NCBI GenBank assembly: GCA_036852015.1
Contig: JAANDG010000280.1
Span: forward strand, 116,664-180,663
Direction of reading: 5' to 3'
DNA length: 64,000 bases
DNA from: Pelodera strongyloides
Lineage: Eukaryota > Nematoda > Chromadorea > Rhabditida > Rhabditidae
A program made the position numbers and the translations under genes. The notes beneath the pieces are model-generated. The model was not told where the DNA came from and made no database searches. It saw only the letters and a program-made list of their open reading frames with translations. This document shows, piece after piece, positions 47,384 to 60,900 of this stretch (within the stretch, counting starts at the first letter, position 1; every line of letters begins with the position of its first letter).

Positions 47384-49470
47384 CCATATCTAGAACATCG
47401 AAAAAAAGCACAACGAAAAAGGCTGTAGATATTTCGATAATTAGGGAAAGAAAAAAATCTTCCGCAGTATAAGTATAAGAGGAGGCTGGGGTTTCAAACT
47501 ATCAAACGGTTCGTATGGAATGCGAAGGATATGTCAGCGTAAACTGTTCCATATACAGCTAAACCTAACCCCAAACATAAAGGTTCAAGTCCGCGTAAAA
47601 AGAGTTATTCCCACACTGTATAAAGCTAAACCCAGGTACTAAACCAGATACAAGATAGCGGACTTGGCAAGAACGGTAAAGTTACTGAATTACAGTACAG
47701 TACCCATATTAAGGTAGCTGAAGAAGATGTGTTCGTTCAACTAAATCGGGAACGTTGCCTGTGCATGAAAGATTGCCCACTGCATTCAACAGCACACAGG
47801 TTGGTTAGGCAAAATCGGAAAAATCTTTTTTGCTTATTATAACTACAACGCGTCGACTATAAGCAAGAAAGCAAGGGTAGTTACAGTCAGAGTTGTTGTT
47901 AGAGGACCTAATCAACCTAAAGCCAAGATCGTTAAAAGTTGCCGTGTTAAGTACTAAAGTATAATTACGATAAAGTACATAGCCTAACTAATAAACTGTA
48001 ATATTTCTGAGGATTACCGCTAAAGTACTAAGGCACCGTGACTAACCTTAATTGTCAAGATAACACATAGGACAAACCGAATATCTACAAAGTAGGGACA
48101 TCACTAAATTAGCGGCAAATATCGTGCATACATCATGCTCTAGCAAGTAGTTGACATCACTAACAAGGGTATAAATTCCGTGCGTAAATGGAGGTGGGTG
48201 GAGGGAGGTGGTTTCTTTAGTTTATTGATAGACCGTTTCAATAAAACACATTTCGGTCAAATATAATAATTTCGAACTGCTTCCGGAGGTGATCATACCA
48301 ATCCGGAGGTGGTGCTTCGTGCGTGTTTTCACGCACCAACTTGTACCCCTGTCACTGATTGCAGCATGATGCCAATACCGACACAAACAACTACAAAACA
48401 ACGAAGGATGTTCGACGGGCGAATAGTGCAGGTAAATAGTTAGGACGGGCTTAGCATATCGAAAGTGAAAAGAAAACTTCCCCGTTACGCATAGATGTAA
48501 AGCCACAATTAGGACGCAGCGTGTGTGCGAAAAAAAGAGCGAGATCTTAAAGCGGTATAACGGACGGCTTTTGAAACGTATGTTGGACAAATGCATATTT
48601 TGCTTATACTTTATTCAAAACTCGTTTCAAAAACCGGATGTTACACCGCTTTAAAAAAAATTAATAAAACTCACATCTTATCTTCTTCCAGGTGCGAGAT
48701 CTCCGCGAACTTGAGTCAATTCTACCGTGTCCGCTGAAAACAGCACATCATAAATTATCGATCACACACATCGCATAAATCCATAAATACGCGAGTTTTC
48801 TATACTACACTTGAAGTCCCGGGAAAGAAAGATCCCAAATTGGGAGGAATACCCACACACGGAAAATAAAAGGAAGAAATATTCACACCAACAACAAAAA
48901 TGCAAAACTGAGGAAGATAACACAAGTGTGACCAGAGTACACTTTGCCTATGAAAAGGAGACAAACGTAAAACCATTATTAACAACTCGTTTATTATAAT
49001 TGGAATCGGCATATCGATAAACATATTTCATAACATCAAACACATTTCTAAAGCATACGAGGTCTTGAAATGAGATCAAACTCAAACCAGTATTACCGCA
49101 GTCGTATGAACAAAGAATATTATTACCAAGATGATTAACAAACAAAATATATAACAGGTATACAAAATGATATTTCAAATGCGAATAACTTTTGGATACT
49201 ACCAATATTGAACACAGAGATGCAAATCGATATTAGATATCACAACAAGTATACGCAATCAATAACCAGATAACACAATTTTCTTGAAACAAACTACAGA
49301 TCCGAAATCCCGAAATACTTCAAAAAAGGTACCCAGTTCGAAAGACAAAATATCATACAAAAACAGGAAACACATACATAGATACCGTATGCCTATCACA
49401 CAAAAACAGGAAACACATAGATACCGTATGCCTGACTCTTCTGCGCGAGTTCGAGTTCTACTGTAGCCAG
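47384..49470. other. Convergent region between the membrane-protein and BCAT genes
   Basis: No exon supported in about 2.1 kb. It contains the short R1 copy at 48547-48654 and a minus-strand frame at 48222-48596 that starts inside that element. A direct repeat of AAAAACAGGAAACACATA with ATACCGTATGCC occurs at 49361-49431. Confidence 0.55.
48547..48654. mobile_element. Inverted-repeat element, family R1, short copy 5
   Basis: TTAAAGCGGTATAACGGACG at the left and CACCGCTTTAA at the right, 108 bp, with GTTTCAAAAACCGGATGT inside. It is a divergent, internally shortened member. Confidence 0.75.
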
Positions 49471-52400
49471 CTAAACCTCAACTGTAACTGTCCATCCGGC
49501 TTGTTCAACCCTACCGTACTGTATGTCGGTCACTCTCTCGTACAACTTCTGCATGTAGTTGGGTTTCGCGTCCATCGTCGGAATATGAATTTTCACAAAC
49601 TCCGATCCCTGTCGATGGACAATTTCCGACACAGGAGACACGACAGCCGCAGTACCAGCGCCAAACATTTGCAACAACTGAAATTATCAAACGTCTGAGT
49701 TTTTTCAATAAGTTCCCTCTACTCACCAAAGTTGAAATAGGTTATTAGCGATATATGCACTCGAAGAGAAAAGTTGTTAAATCTCACGCAACTTGTTCAG
49801 TTTTGAAGATGAAGATTCATCTGTCTGACAACGGTAAGGTCGTAAGGTCCCCGGGAAACAAGGAAACCAACATTAGCATAAGCCAAAACTAAGAACCAAC
49901 CCTCTTCTCCTTCAGCGCCTGGAGCACATCGTTCATCGTGAACGCTCTCTCAGAAACCTTGACGTCGCCAAACTCCCGGGCCAGTTCTATCAACGACTGC
50001 CGAGTAACACCCGGCAGAATCAGACCCGATTCAAGGGGCGGAGTCACCAGCTCAAGGTCGCCCTAAATTAGCTGATCCTGATCCAAACTAAACTCACAAA
50101 AAAGCTACATGTTTTGCGCGTTCGCTTCTCTCTCAATAAAATAATCCATTCTTCAAAAGAAACACAAAACAGGTGTCAATAAACATAATTACTAGTTCAA
50201 GATTTAAAACACTAAACACATCCAACGAGAAAATAAACCCCGTTGGTAGCTCAGTTTCCGTTTCCGCTCAGGGGTAAGCTCACCGTCTAGCTTCTAACAA
50301 AAATACTTACATGTTTATCCTTCCACAGCACAAACATATTCATCGTGCCCGCTTCAGTGATCTGCTCATCCTCTCCATACAACCACATAATCTGTTGGCA
50401 TCCGTGTTTCCGTGCTGCTTCCTGAAAATATGCATATTCCCACACAAGTTTGTCGGTTTACGAACATCAACTAATGATACGGACCCTCGTTTACCAAGCC
50501 ACACAAACATACTGTTTACTGGATTATGCATGCGAAGATTCAGTCACTGAATAGCTAAACAAGGAGCGGAGTACTCCTTCTTACTTTATCTAATCCCGAA
50601 GGGATACCTTGTCAGACTTCTGTAGTATCACCCATGAAGAGAGTCATTCGACAAAACATACCAAGGATTTACACATAATTTTATCGAACACTAGAAACAC
50701 TGCAATTCATGAGGCAAATAAATGGGGTTTTCATCACAAAATACAATCGCCAACCTTTCCTACCGCAATGGTCGGCGCGTAGTTGCAGCCCATCTTGAAC
50801 GCGCCCACTCCGCCGGGGAACGCGCGCACATTGGTCTTATCGGCCAGAAGGGTGACCGGTTTGAAGCCCGTGGTGTAGTACGGTCCCACCGGACCAGTTA
50901 GCACGAACAATTTCGCATTCTAAAAGTTACTGGTGTATTAGCTTAGCGCTGTGAGAAGGAAATTTTATCCAAAGTTCTCTGTATTCGCATCCATACTTTA
51001 AAGTGACAACTATAGGGAATGGCCAATTGTACAATATTACGCATGACTGCAAAATGTGCAAAAAAACCGCATGACTGCGTGACTGCATAAAAAACCGCAG
51101 AAAAAAGCGAACTTTTGGTAGAGAAAATTAAGTAAATGGTACCACGCACACCAGACAAACAAAGTCAAAATCAAATCTGAGACACCAACCATTGGCTCTG
51201 AAACACCCAATGTCGGATCAGTAGCAATCAATGTGGGTCGCATGTACAAAGAAGCAGTGTCAGAATTCGGCACCCAGTCTCTATCGACGCGGACCTGAAC
51301 AAACCACAGATATGAATACGACGAAACTTTATGAAGTGTACCAACGCTTACAGACGAATGACTGCACCCTACTTAGATTATATATATCGTACGCAAATGG
51401 AGGTGACTTGTTAATTTTTAGTACATAATACATAACACACAAGGCAACCGCAACCACTATCTACTATAATTTTTAAAAGAATGAACCAATTAACGTTCAC
51501 AACGTAGAGCACAAATACAGTATGTAAATATGAAACACAATTCTTACAGGAAGCATGGAGACCAAGCCCCAACCATGATCATGATCTGCCGAACCTGAAA
51601 CATACCAATTCCACAATGAGATCCGTGAGCTCTTTTGTATCGAAGGTCGGAAGACAAGCTCGAGTAGCGCTTCGCACCATACGTTGCATGTTCAACTCTG
51701 GCCTGAATGAAGGGAGATTGGGGTTATATACATAACTATTCGGGTATCAACCCTCATCTTAAAGACTAGAATGTAAAGTAAACGTCTCATTGTACACTAA
51801 ACATCCATATAACTCATCCAAAAACATTACTTCTCTTGTGCAAAAATAGTCACTGGTCAGCATTGCAAGTAGAGCAGAACATAGTGTCCAAACTGAGAAA
51901 AACGATGGAAGGGAGAAAATACAAAAGGACGAAATACACTTACAAATTTACAAAACCATACCTGAAAATGCGCAGTTTACCATCCACGCCACGATAGGCC
52001 TTCATTCCTTCGAATAGTTCTAGAGCATAGTGGAGAACCTGAAGTCACCACAAATTGCAATAAACAAGGGACTCAATCATATATATCCACATCCCACTTA
52101 TGAGCATATATATCTGCATATTTTTCGCAGACACACAGCTCTGAATTAACCTAAACCACCGTTAAACACTGTTCGTACACGTTTGTATACAGTAGTATTC
52201 GATTGCGCCAATGTACAGAGCACTACAGCCCTCGTCTGGATTAATTCAAAAGAAGGCCAGATATACAAAATCACAAGTAAGCTAACCTTAGCTGCCGGAT
52301 GAATTCTCAAGTCCTGAAGTGGCTCAACTCTGGGAACGGTCCATCCTTCCTTAGCACTCCAGTCAATGTTGAGCATGTGGTCCGAAAACACATGTCCGAA

Positions 52401-52986
52401 TGGCAGGGTACTGTAGTCGGTGGGCTTGGCGCGAAGCTGCGATCCAGTGGCATTGATCACCTGTAATGTGCAACTATTGGAGCCCTTTTTGGTTCTTCTC
52501 CGAGGGTCTGCGACTTTTTTCACCCTTTTTATACAAATTGGCACCTTAAGTCTACTTATGCCGTCTTGTAAAGAAATCCATGGTACGCCCCCCCCCCTAG
52601 TGTTAGTAGACGACAAAAAACGTTTTCACTACACAACATATCTTCCCTAAATTTCCAGTTATTCATCTAGGGAAAGATACGCTAACTGAACTCATACAAC
52701 CAAACCGTAAACTAAACCATACAGTACACCCCAAACAGACAAAAAGCATAACACTCTCATGGACCTACAGTACTCGTTTGACTTTGACACAAACATTCAG
52801 TAAACATGATCCTCGTACCTGCAGATCCTTAGCATAGAACGTTCTATGAGGGTCTCCAGAAGGCTTAGCAACCGGTGTTGACTGGACTGAAGCCGTAAAC
52901 TGAGATGCTCCTCTACAAAACACTGAGCTTCTACTTCTGATCACTAGCTCCCGAAAAGAACCACTGAGACTCAGAGCCATAACCAT
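49471..52986 (-). CDS. Branched-chain amino acid aminotransferase, PLP class IV
   Basis: Transaminates leucine, isoleucine and valine with 2-oxoglutarate. Exons in phase: 52986-52819, 52460-52287, 52038-51962, 51702-51606, 51294-51190, 50919-50764, 50421-50311, 50062-49901, 49677-49471; about 420 residues. Conserved blocks: [67 protein letters not shown] (the Lys is the expected PLP Schiff-base residue), [17 protein letters not shown] and IHIPTM. The first 55 residues are Ser/Arg-rich with few acids, consistent with a mitochondrial presequence. The vertebrate redox CxxC site is replaced by AAVVSP in [19 protein letters not shown] ends 4 nt before the first ATG. JMJD8 lies upstream on the same strand with 764 bp between. 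Confidence 0.95.
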
Positions 52987-53750
52987 AACACTGCAAGAGG
53001 CCTACAAAAAGGTGATAAAGAAATAAGCCTCATAATAAATTTACAAGTACTATTGAAAATGAAAGAATAACTCGTCGTGATGAACACCATCCACAACTTA
53101 CATAACATAACTAAAACTGCAGCCCCCTACCAAAATAAAGCAAAAATCTAACGATCAAGCGCTAATGCGACAGATCTACATTCACAAATATACACACATT
53201 CCAAAAAGCATAGCTAGTGTACAATGTTATAAATGTGTAAATCAAATAAAAGAACAGTACAGCACACGGCGGAGCAAACCAAGCAATCAATTAAGCAATT
53301 TTTGCTTGAACGTTTTATTATTTTCATGAAAATTACGACAAAACCCACAAGCAATGATACCCATACAACAATAACGCTTATCTACCGTAATAACAGAAAT
53401 AAGACTTCTACAATACAAGGTCTAGATCAAGTTCCATCCTATACACAAAACTAGATAAATCCAAACTACCTAAGTCCCAATCGTTTCAAGTTTGTAATTT
53501 GTGAAAAAAAAGATAATAAATTTAGCTACTAAAACTTATACACACTGATTAACGTGTAAAGATAATAATAAAACAAAAAAAAGCTATAACAATTTCAACA
53601 TACAAGCAATACAGCCTAAAAATGGTAGAAGCGTAAAGCATCGACTTATAACACCTAATAAATAAACACATAAATGCACTACTGCGCAACCAACAGAAAC
53701 AATAAGTAATCAATCTAACAAAAATCATAAATTTATCTTCCACGTTAAAA
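52987..53750. other. Spacer between JMJD8 stop and BCAT start
   Basis: AT-rich, no exon evidence. It should contain the JMJD8 3' UTR and either a BCAT promoter or an operon spacer. Confidence 0.5.
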
Positions 53751-56705
53751 TTACGGAGACAAGAAAGTTGAAATAAATACCGAAGTCCTAGAGTTTAAAG
53801 TTGCGTGCCACCATTTGTCAGGGAAATAAATCACCTGGAAATATACAGAAACTTAACTAATCATAATGAGTGCACACATCGCTATCAGCACAAAAGAAAC
53901 TTAAAATCTTAGAACCAATGATATATGATAGCCACTACACCAAAAGTATAATGTCTAACTGCTCATCCTTGCGTAAACTATGCACATCAGACCAGTGTAG
54001 CAAAACAACAATGTTTCAACATCAACATAAAACGAGGCTGAACATTTTTTGGAGCTAAGCTTTCTATCCCGTTTGTAAAAGAACCTTGAACATCAGAACA
54101 AACTCAAAACTCACTTCTCCCGGTTTCAGTAAACATTCCAATGGCTTCTTTTCACGCGGAAGGTTCGGGTAGTCCTTCAGATACCTGAAGTAAAGGAAGA
54201 GGAATTAGAGGAATAAACATTCCAAATGCACTTTCTACTCGACCTCGACAATAAAAGACTAAGATCATAACTCAAATGTTTTGATTCCACTTCTAAAAAG
54301 AAAGCACAATCACAATAATTGTAGCGTAGCGAGATCAATTTCCTTTTAAATACTGGGTGCTGAGAACATATACGCAATCACATTTAGTTATTTTAAATAA
54401 TACACTGACTATTAAACAATGCGCATTGAGTGATTTTCGTACCGCAGTACCTAATCTCATAATGCACGCTCAACATACTTCACATCCATACTACCTATGC
54501 AAAAGAAATATAACTAACCACTCAAGCGTCGTCCTGTCGGGATCCCAGTCCGGTCTTTCTTCAAACGGATGCAAAAACCATCTCTTCGCACCATGGATCA
54601 CCTCGGCGAAACCCGGACCATGGTAATGGTACGGTACACCAGTGCCTAGAAGAATGAGTAACTCATTTGAACTTAATAAGATCGATAAACCATTTGTTAT
54701 TATGCAATTCTGACGTCATGTCAGTTACCAGGAGAAACACCAGAAGCACAGCCCACTGAGCCCACAGCTTTTCAATATAGTATGGTCAAAAACTCTAAAC
54801 ATATGGAAAAGATCAACCTACGAAATGAAACTAAAACGCTTACATCTCCTTCCTCGAGGTAAAACGTAAAACCATAAAAACCGAGAGAAACACAGCTACC
54901 TCTACATAAAGGTAATTCGTGAAACAATATGTTTCTTCATCAACTTAAATTCTCCTTGTGTGACGTACTAGGTATTCGCGTGTCAAGAACCAAAACAAGC
55001 AAATAAGATACAGAAAAGGTACAAACTACAAACCAGCTGCTGCGAGCCCAAATGACAATGCGGGTTCGTGTCCTGGCAAATTGAATTCTGGAATCTTATA
55101 AACATCCAAAAGCGGCTTCCATACATTTTGATCGATATCTCCGAAAAGGTACATCGTCTCATTACCGAGAGTCTCCATGTTCTGCGCTCTACAACGGATA
55201 GACAGACATAGCAGGATGTTATGGTCTGTCACTACACAACGACAATAATTGTGTTACAGCAGCATACGTTACTTAAATACACTCGGCGCTTGTTTACAAA
55301 TCCAGTTTCAAATCATCAAAGATTTAGCGAATAATTCCTTATAAATATCGGAACATCTGCCACCTAATCTATCGCGGGAGAGCTCACAACTTAAATACTC
55401 GAATTCAATATTTATAAGAGAGCGCATCTTTAATCTACAACAATCGCAGCACCCTAGTCTAAACATCAATCCGTTCAAAAAAAGTAAATTAGCAAACACA
55501 TATGGCTAATTTTAAAGGGATAACTTACTGCAAGTTCTCCACATAGTTTGAAATAGTCGACGGCTTCCTTGTATAGCTGTACGTGTTAGCCGAGTTCAGT
55601 ACAACATCAACATCTCCCCAATCCTCTAGTAATATCGATCTGTAACAAATACCTTACTCTTAATATAACAAAAAAATAACATAATGATATGTATAAAAAT
55701 ATCACACTCAACATGTAACATACATACCCTACTTCTATAATAACATTCTCATTATCCAAGCATTAAAGCGAAATACCGGCCGTTTCTTGAATTGAAACAC
55801 ATGGATACACCAGCATTCTTATGCAGATGACTATAAATTAGGATACAATATCGAGCTAAATTTGCATAAATACATAAGAATACAGCTATCCACGATGCGT
55901 TTTAAAAACCGGCCGGTATTTCGCCTTAAGCAGACCAGAAAATATGGTCCTGGACCAGTGACGCGAGTAGCGAATGAATGCAATTAATCTCCAACAGTAC
56001 TTCCACCAAAGAAAGAAAACAAAGAAGTAACCAAACTACTTACTTCTGCGTCTTTTCTGCAAACTTCTTGTTGTCGATCCCATAGATAATAACCGGCTCG
56101 GAATATGCATATCTGGAAAGAGGAACAAACTACACTACAAACTACACCTCACTAAGAGCACAGCGAGCGAGGAGCCCTAGCCTAGCATAGAGAAAACTAC
56201 ATACCGACGCTGCATATCAAAAAAAAACACAGTTAAAACAGATTCGTACCTTTGTAGAAACTCCTTATGGCTCAACTCGTCTGCGGAATGCCGTTCAATG
56301 TTACACGGACCTTCTTCACCTAAAATCTTAATGCGAATAAAAACTAAACGAGAAGTGCCGAATGTAAAGAAGATAATGATAAAATCTAAATAAGCATAAA
56401 CTCTCGTCAATATCAGGGGTATTACTTAGTGTTAGTTACACAGTAGTTATTGCACGCGAACGTATATATCCATTGTCTAAAGGTAAGTACAAAAAAAGAT
56501 ATGTTGGAAACTACCTTGTGCAGATGTATTATACAAGGTGCGGCAAACAAGCCCTGTTTTTTAACAATAAAAAAACTAATCAAAAACTCTCACCAACCAC
56601 ATCGGTCTCCTTCGTTGTCCATCCGCCATATTCTATATCACACTCCACAGTGGAGAAAGCGGCGAGGAGTGTGCATAGATACACAGCTCTTCGTAAATCC
56701 CGCAT
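53751..56705 (-). CDS. JmjC-domain protein JMJD8
   Basis: Secretory-pathway JmjC protein. Exons in phase: 56705-56594, 56319-56250, 56112-56044, 55639-55529, 55188-55034, 54645-54519, 54184-54115, 53834-53751 (TAA), 265 residues, the same size as human JMJD8. An N-terminal signal peptide is visible (MRDLRR, hydrophobic VYLCTLLAAFS, then Cys). JMJD8 blocks follow: CNIERHSADELSHKEFLQRY, WGDVDVVLNSANTY, ETMYLFGD, GVPYHYHGPGFAEVIHGAKR, WFLHPFEERP, and the C-terminal VIYFPDKWWHATLN. The metal-site region shows HYH and the distal WWH; whether it is catalytic is unknown for this family. TTTTAG ends 4 nt before ATG. Confidence 0.93.
55763..55929. mobile_element. Inverted-repeat element, family R1, copy 6
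   Basis: TTAAAGCGAAATACCGGCCG at the left and CCGGCCGGTATTTCGCCTTAA at the right. It lies in a JMJD8 intron. Confidence 0.88.
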
Positions 56706-57923
56706 CTAGCTAAAATTAAAAAGTATTTGAGAATGTGCATTACATAATTGCATCGTAAGGCGATAAGACACGTGATTTGTGAAATGTCTGCTGAACAACT
56801 GCATCCCAACCACATCATCAGATATATATACCAACGGCAATCAACCGCAACAAAAACCATTCAAAAACAGCAACAAATCAGAAAAAAGATAAATATATTA
56901 ACACATTGATTGTATGGATAGATAAAGTAGTAATACCTAAATACATTAGTAGGAAATGCTTATGGCTTATACACAGAAAAGAAAGAACAAGTTACACAGA
57001 CATTAAAAGCAGAGATTAGTTTTCGGACGTGTAGAGTGCAGATCTACATATATAACAAGATAGTGAGAGATCTAAAAACTATTAGAGATATCGCATGTAT
57101 TAAAATAAAAAAGTTCATAGGGACAGGAATGTAGAATGTACAAATAATATACAAACATGAAAATGATAGCCACCATTAGATTAACGCAAAAAGGTAGGAG
57201 GTTTCATCATACTATTGCCGCAAGACCAATTGTAGTAAGCCAATGTTGAAGAAATAAACAACATAAATATTTGATATTTCACAAATTTCGAAACAGGCGT
57301 GATACACGAAATGGAATGTAGTTGATGTAATCAGTTACTAAAGACTGAAGAGATTCTAAAATTACAGTCAAACAAAAAAAACGACTAGAAAGTAAATGCA
57401 ATGAAAGAAACAACAATGGACATATCAGAGAATCGTTAGTTACTGGAACATACGTATTACAATCTTATTCAACTATGAACAGGCAGAGCAGGCTCACGAG
57501 AAAAAAGTTTTCATTTCATATTTGTTTCAAAATTGATTTGAACTTCAGTACAAAATCACCAAACTTTACACATCGTTATCGTTTCCAATAACAAAGAAAC
57601 AAAGATGAAAATACATGAAAATACCTATTTGTTGTGAGAATCCTGAACCTCAAGTTGAATCTGCTGGACTTGAATGCATTAAGTTAATACACCTACTACA
57701 TGGAGATCTATTCACATTCACACAAGAAAAAAAACATAAAGAGAACAACAATTAGTTTTTGATTTTTAGTTAGAGTTCAAAGTTCAACACTCTTTCCCTC
57801 ACAAACAAGTGCAAAAAGTATACAAGTAGAATTACTACTAGATCAATTATCAAGCTCTTAAGCTCAGTTCAATAAGGTAGGACGTTAGGACCTTAGCTAA
57901 ACCCTCCTATCCCTAACCTAAAG
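56706..57923. other. Spacer between KIAA0930-like stop and JMJD8 start
   Basis: About 1.2 kb of AT-rich sequence with no exon or repeat of note. It probably holds the JMJD8 promoter. Confidence 0.5.
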
Positions 57924-60900
57924 TTAAGGTGTTGGTGTAACAGAATCAAACTCAAACGACAGAATCGGTCTTCGCGGTCTCTCGGCCAACAGGTCTTGCA
58001 GTATCGCGGTCCAGGGCAGTGTCACATAGGTCAGGTAGGCATTCAATGGAGTGCACTCGGCCCTTTTCTTCTCTCGAAGCCAGTGCCACGCCTGACCAAA
58101 CCCGCGCACCGACCTAAAAACAAACACAACCTATTTACACTACTAAACCGACGGCAGACAGCAATGAGAGAAAATAGACCAAACTAACTGTGAAGCGAGT
58201 GAGTAAAATAGCACCACAATAGTAGAAATTTTCCAAATTATTCAAAAATACACATAACAACTCGAACTCCGCTCCCGGGAGCAAAACCTAATGACGCTCT
58301 GCTCTAGCTTCACGTAGTAACAGTGTAAGAAGCAGGTACTCTATCTAACTCTGGCCAACATCTAACCCGATTTCGATTATTGAACAAAACGAACAATAAC
58401 AAAAAGCGCTAGGCTAGGTTCGATCCCCTTACCTAGCAGCTTACATAGAAACAAGGGACCCTTACCTAGCAGCTTACAGGTTCGACCCTCTTCCTCTTAC
58501 CTAGCAGCTTACACAGAAACAATTTCGTTCAATGTCCCACCAACCTTTTCCATCAAATACAAACAAACTCCTTAAAACTGACCACAATCTACTCAGCACT
58601 CCCTCCTCCAGCTCGTCATCAATAGAAGAAGCTTCCACTTCCGGATACTGGTTAACCGTATCGGCTTCACTCTGCCAACGACGGCCTCGAGCGGATCCGC
58701 CACCACCTGACGGAGTCGTCGCCGGGCGGTCTGCATTTTCAATTATTATTTATAAATATATTAATTAATTATTTGTTGCATTTTCAAGTATTATTCAAAA
58801 AATATGTTCATTAATTAATCATTTGTGTGTGTAACTCATAACCATATCATTAGGGCAGTGGGCATTTCTTTATCTTTCTGGGTATAAAACTCTTTCGTGA
58901 ACATGAAGATGAAGGTAAAGGTAAAGACATAGAAACTCACATGAAGTAAGCTGAGGCCCAGCCAGGTTCTGTTCACTCATCCTCCTCCTTCCAAACTGTT
59001 GTTCGAATGAAGAATACTCGGGAAAGTGCATGCTCTGCTCGGTGAGCGGTGTCTCCATTCCCGATCCCTGTACACGACAGACGGCCATCTCGGCGTAACC
59101 CTAAATTAAGTACAAATTTAAGGTTTCTAGAATTTCAAAACCCTCGTTTGAACGTAAAACAAGTAAATTCAAAAGGAAACTGTAACTAAGGTCAAGTACT
59201 CTAAATGTCCAGAGTCAATTTTTTATGTCGATGTTCAAAACCAATAAAAAAAACCAATTTGTGGTTACACCACAATTAATTATCGGAATCAGAATCAGCG
59301 AAAGTGCTACTGGCCCGAAAAATTCCGATAAACTACCGAAATCTACCTTTGGCTTGGCTGCCACGTGGCTTGTAGACAATGCTTCAGAAATCACGTGTCA
59401 TACCGCTTGAAGGCAATAAGTGCGGAAACCAGCTGAACGAACCTTGCCCCTTGGGCCTCTCATTCTGACAAATTCTTGTCGGCGATGATCCTCTTTCATC
59501 AAACGATGTGCCCATTGCCATGTAGACGAGGCTCGAGTATCATGCACCTGAAACTCTTATTATTCATCTGCGCATTCTTTCCAATCAAGAGTCTTATTAC
59601 TACTTTTTTTTTTAATATGTTACAACACAAGAGATAGCCGGATGAGCGGGTGGGCAGTTTAGGTTTAGGCACTCTAGTTTGATTAAAAAAACATACTTTA
59701 CAATTACAACAATAATGTAATGAGAAACTGCAAAGTTTTATCGGGGCCAACAATACCAACCTGTTTTAGTACTTCATATCTAATAGATCCGAGAAAGATC
59801 ACTGCTTCATGGCTCTTTCCTCGATCTCTGGCCACCAACTCAACGCAAACGCATTCGCCGTCACGCACAACGACGTCGTTGAACACCTGTAAGTAAGAGT
59901 ACAAAATATATAAAAAACCGGAATCTCACTTTCTGCTGGATTCACAATCTTCATCTAATACTCTCATTGTCAGCGCCAGCGTTAGAAGATAGAGCGTTGT
60001 ACCTAGCAGCAAATAATCGTAGGGATCAGTATAAAGTTATGAAACCAGTACCTCTTCAAAAGCGTCGATGGCAAAGTAAATCTTGGGAAATGTGATCTCT
60101 TCCGCTTCTCCTTTACTATCCATTCGACGACGGGAAGGCGATGGATACACCTAAACAAATGGTGTTCATTTTTCGTTCTCTTCTGTATTTCACTAGAACT
60201 AACCAAATAAAAAAGCACCGACCACGACTATCTACAACTCTTAGTCACATGGCAACAAAGCAGACACACACACAATTCCAACGCATGTTGCATGTCCAAC
60301 AATGTAAATTATACAAATCAACAATCAACAGCAAAAAAAAAACATACTCTCTGGCAGTTTTTCCGGATGATTTGCAAATTTTGGGGCGACGTTTTCGTAC
60401 ATACCGCGCATGTCACGTAAAAATCCAACTGTTGCAAGATGAGGTTCAGGCAGACCTGCAAAGCAACAAACATTATTCATTTAGTTAGAATATTTTTTTT
60501 AGAAAGAAAATGCAACCGAGTGTGCGCCGCAGTGACTGGATTCGATGTAGAAACAATTAAGAAAGAAGTATGCGAAATGTTCACAAGATGTAAAATGTAA
60601 AAAAAGTAAAAAGTAAAATACTTGCCGATTCCTCCCAATTGATATTTTGGTCGCAGGGCACAGGTTGCTTCTTACTGTGTCGACGAAAGACCTAATAAAG
60701 ACTAATTAAGAATTCCTAGGTAAGAAACGATCGAAAGCGGAACGATCTTCACATATCCACACCACACATGTAACTTACACACGATCAAGTTTAGTATCAT
60801 CCCACCCTCGCGAGATAAGTACACATATATTCCCAACTCCAGAGATTATAACAGAACGCAAAAAATCCTAAAAAGAAAAATGAATGAAACAAACTAACTA

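Noticed and set aside
48222..48596. 124-residue minus-strand ORF
   Set aside because: It begins in the R1 inverted repeat and shows no splice context, motif or compositional sign of coding.
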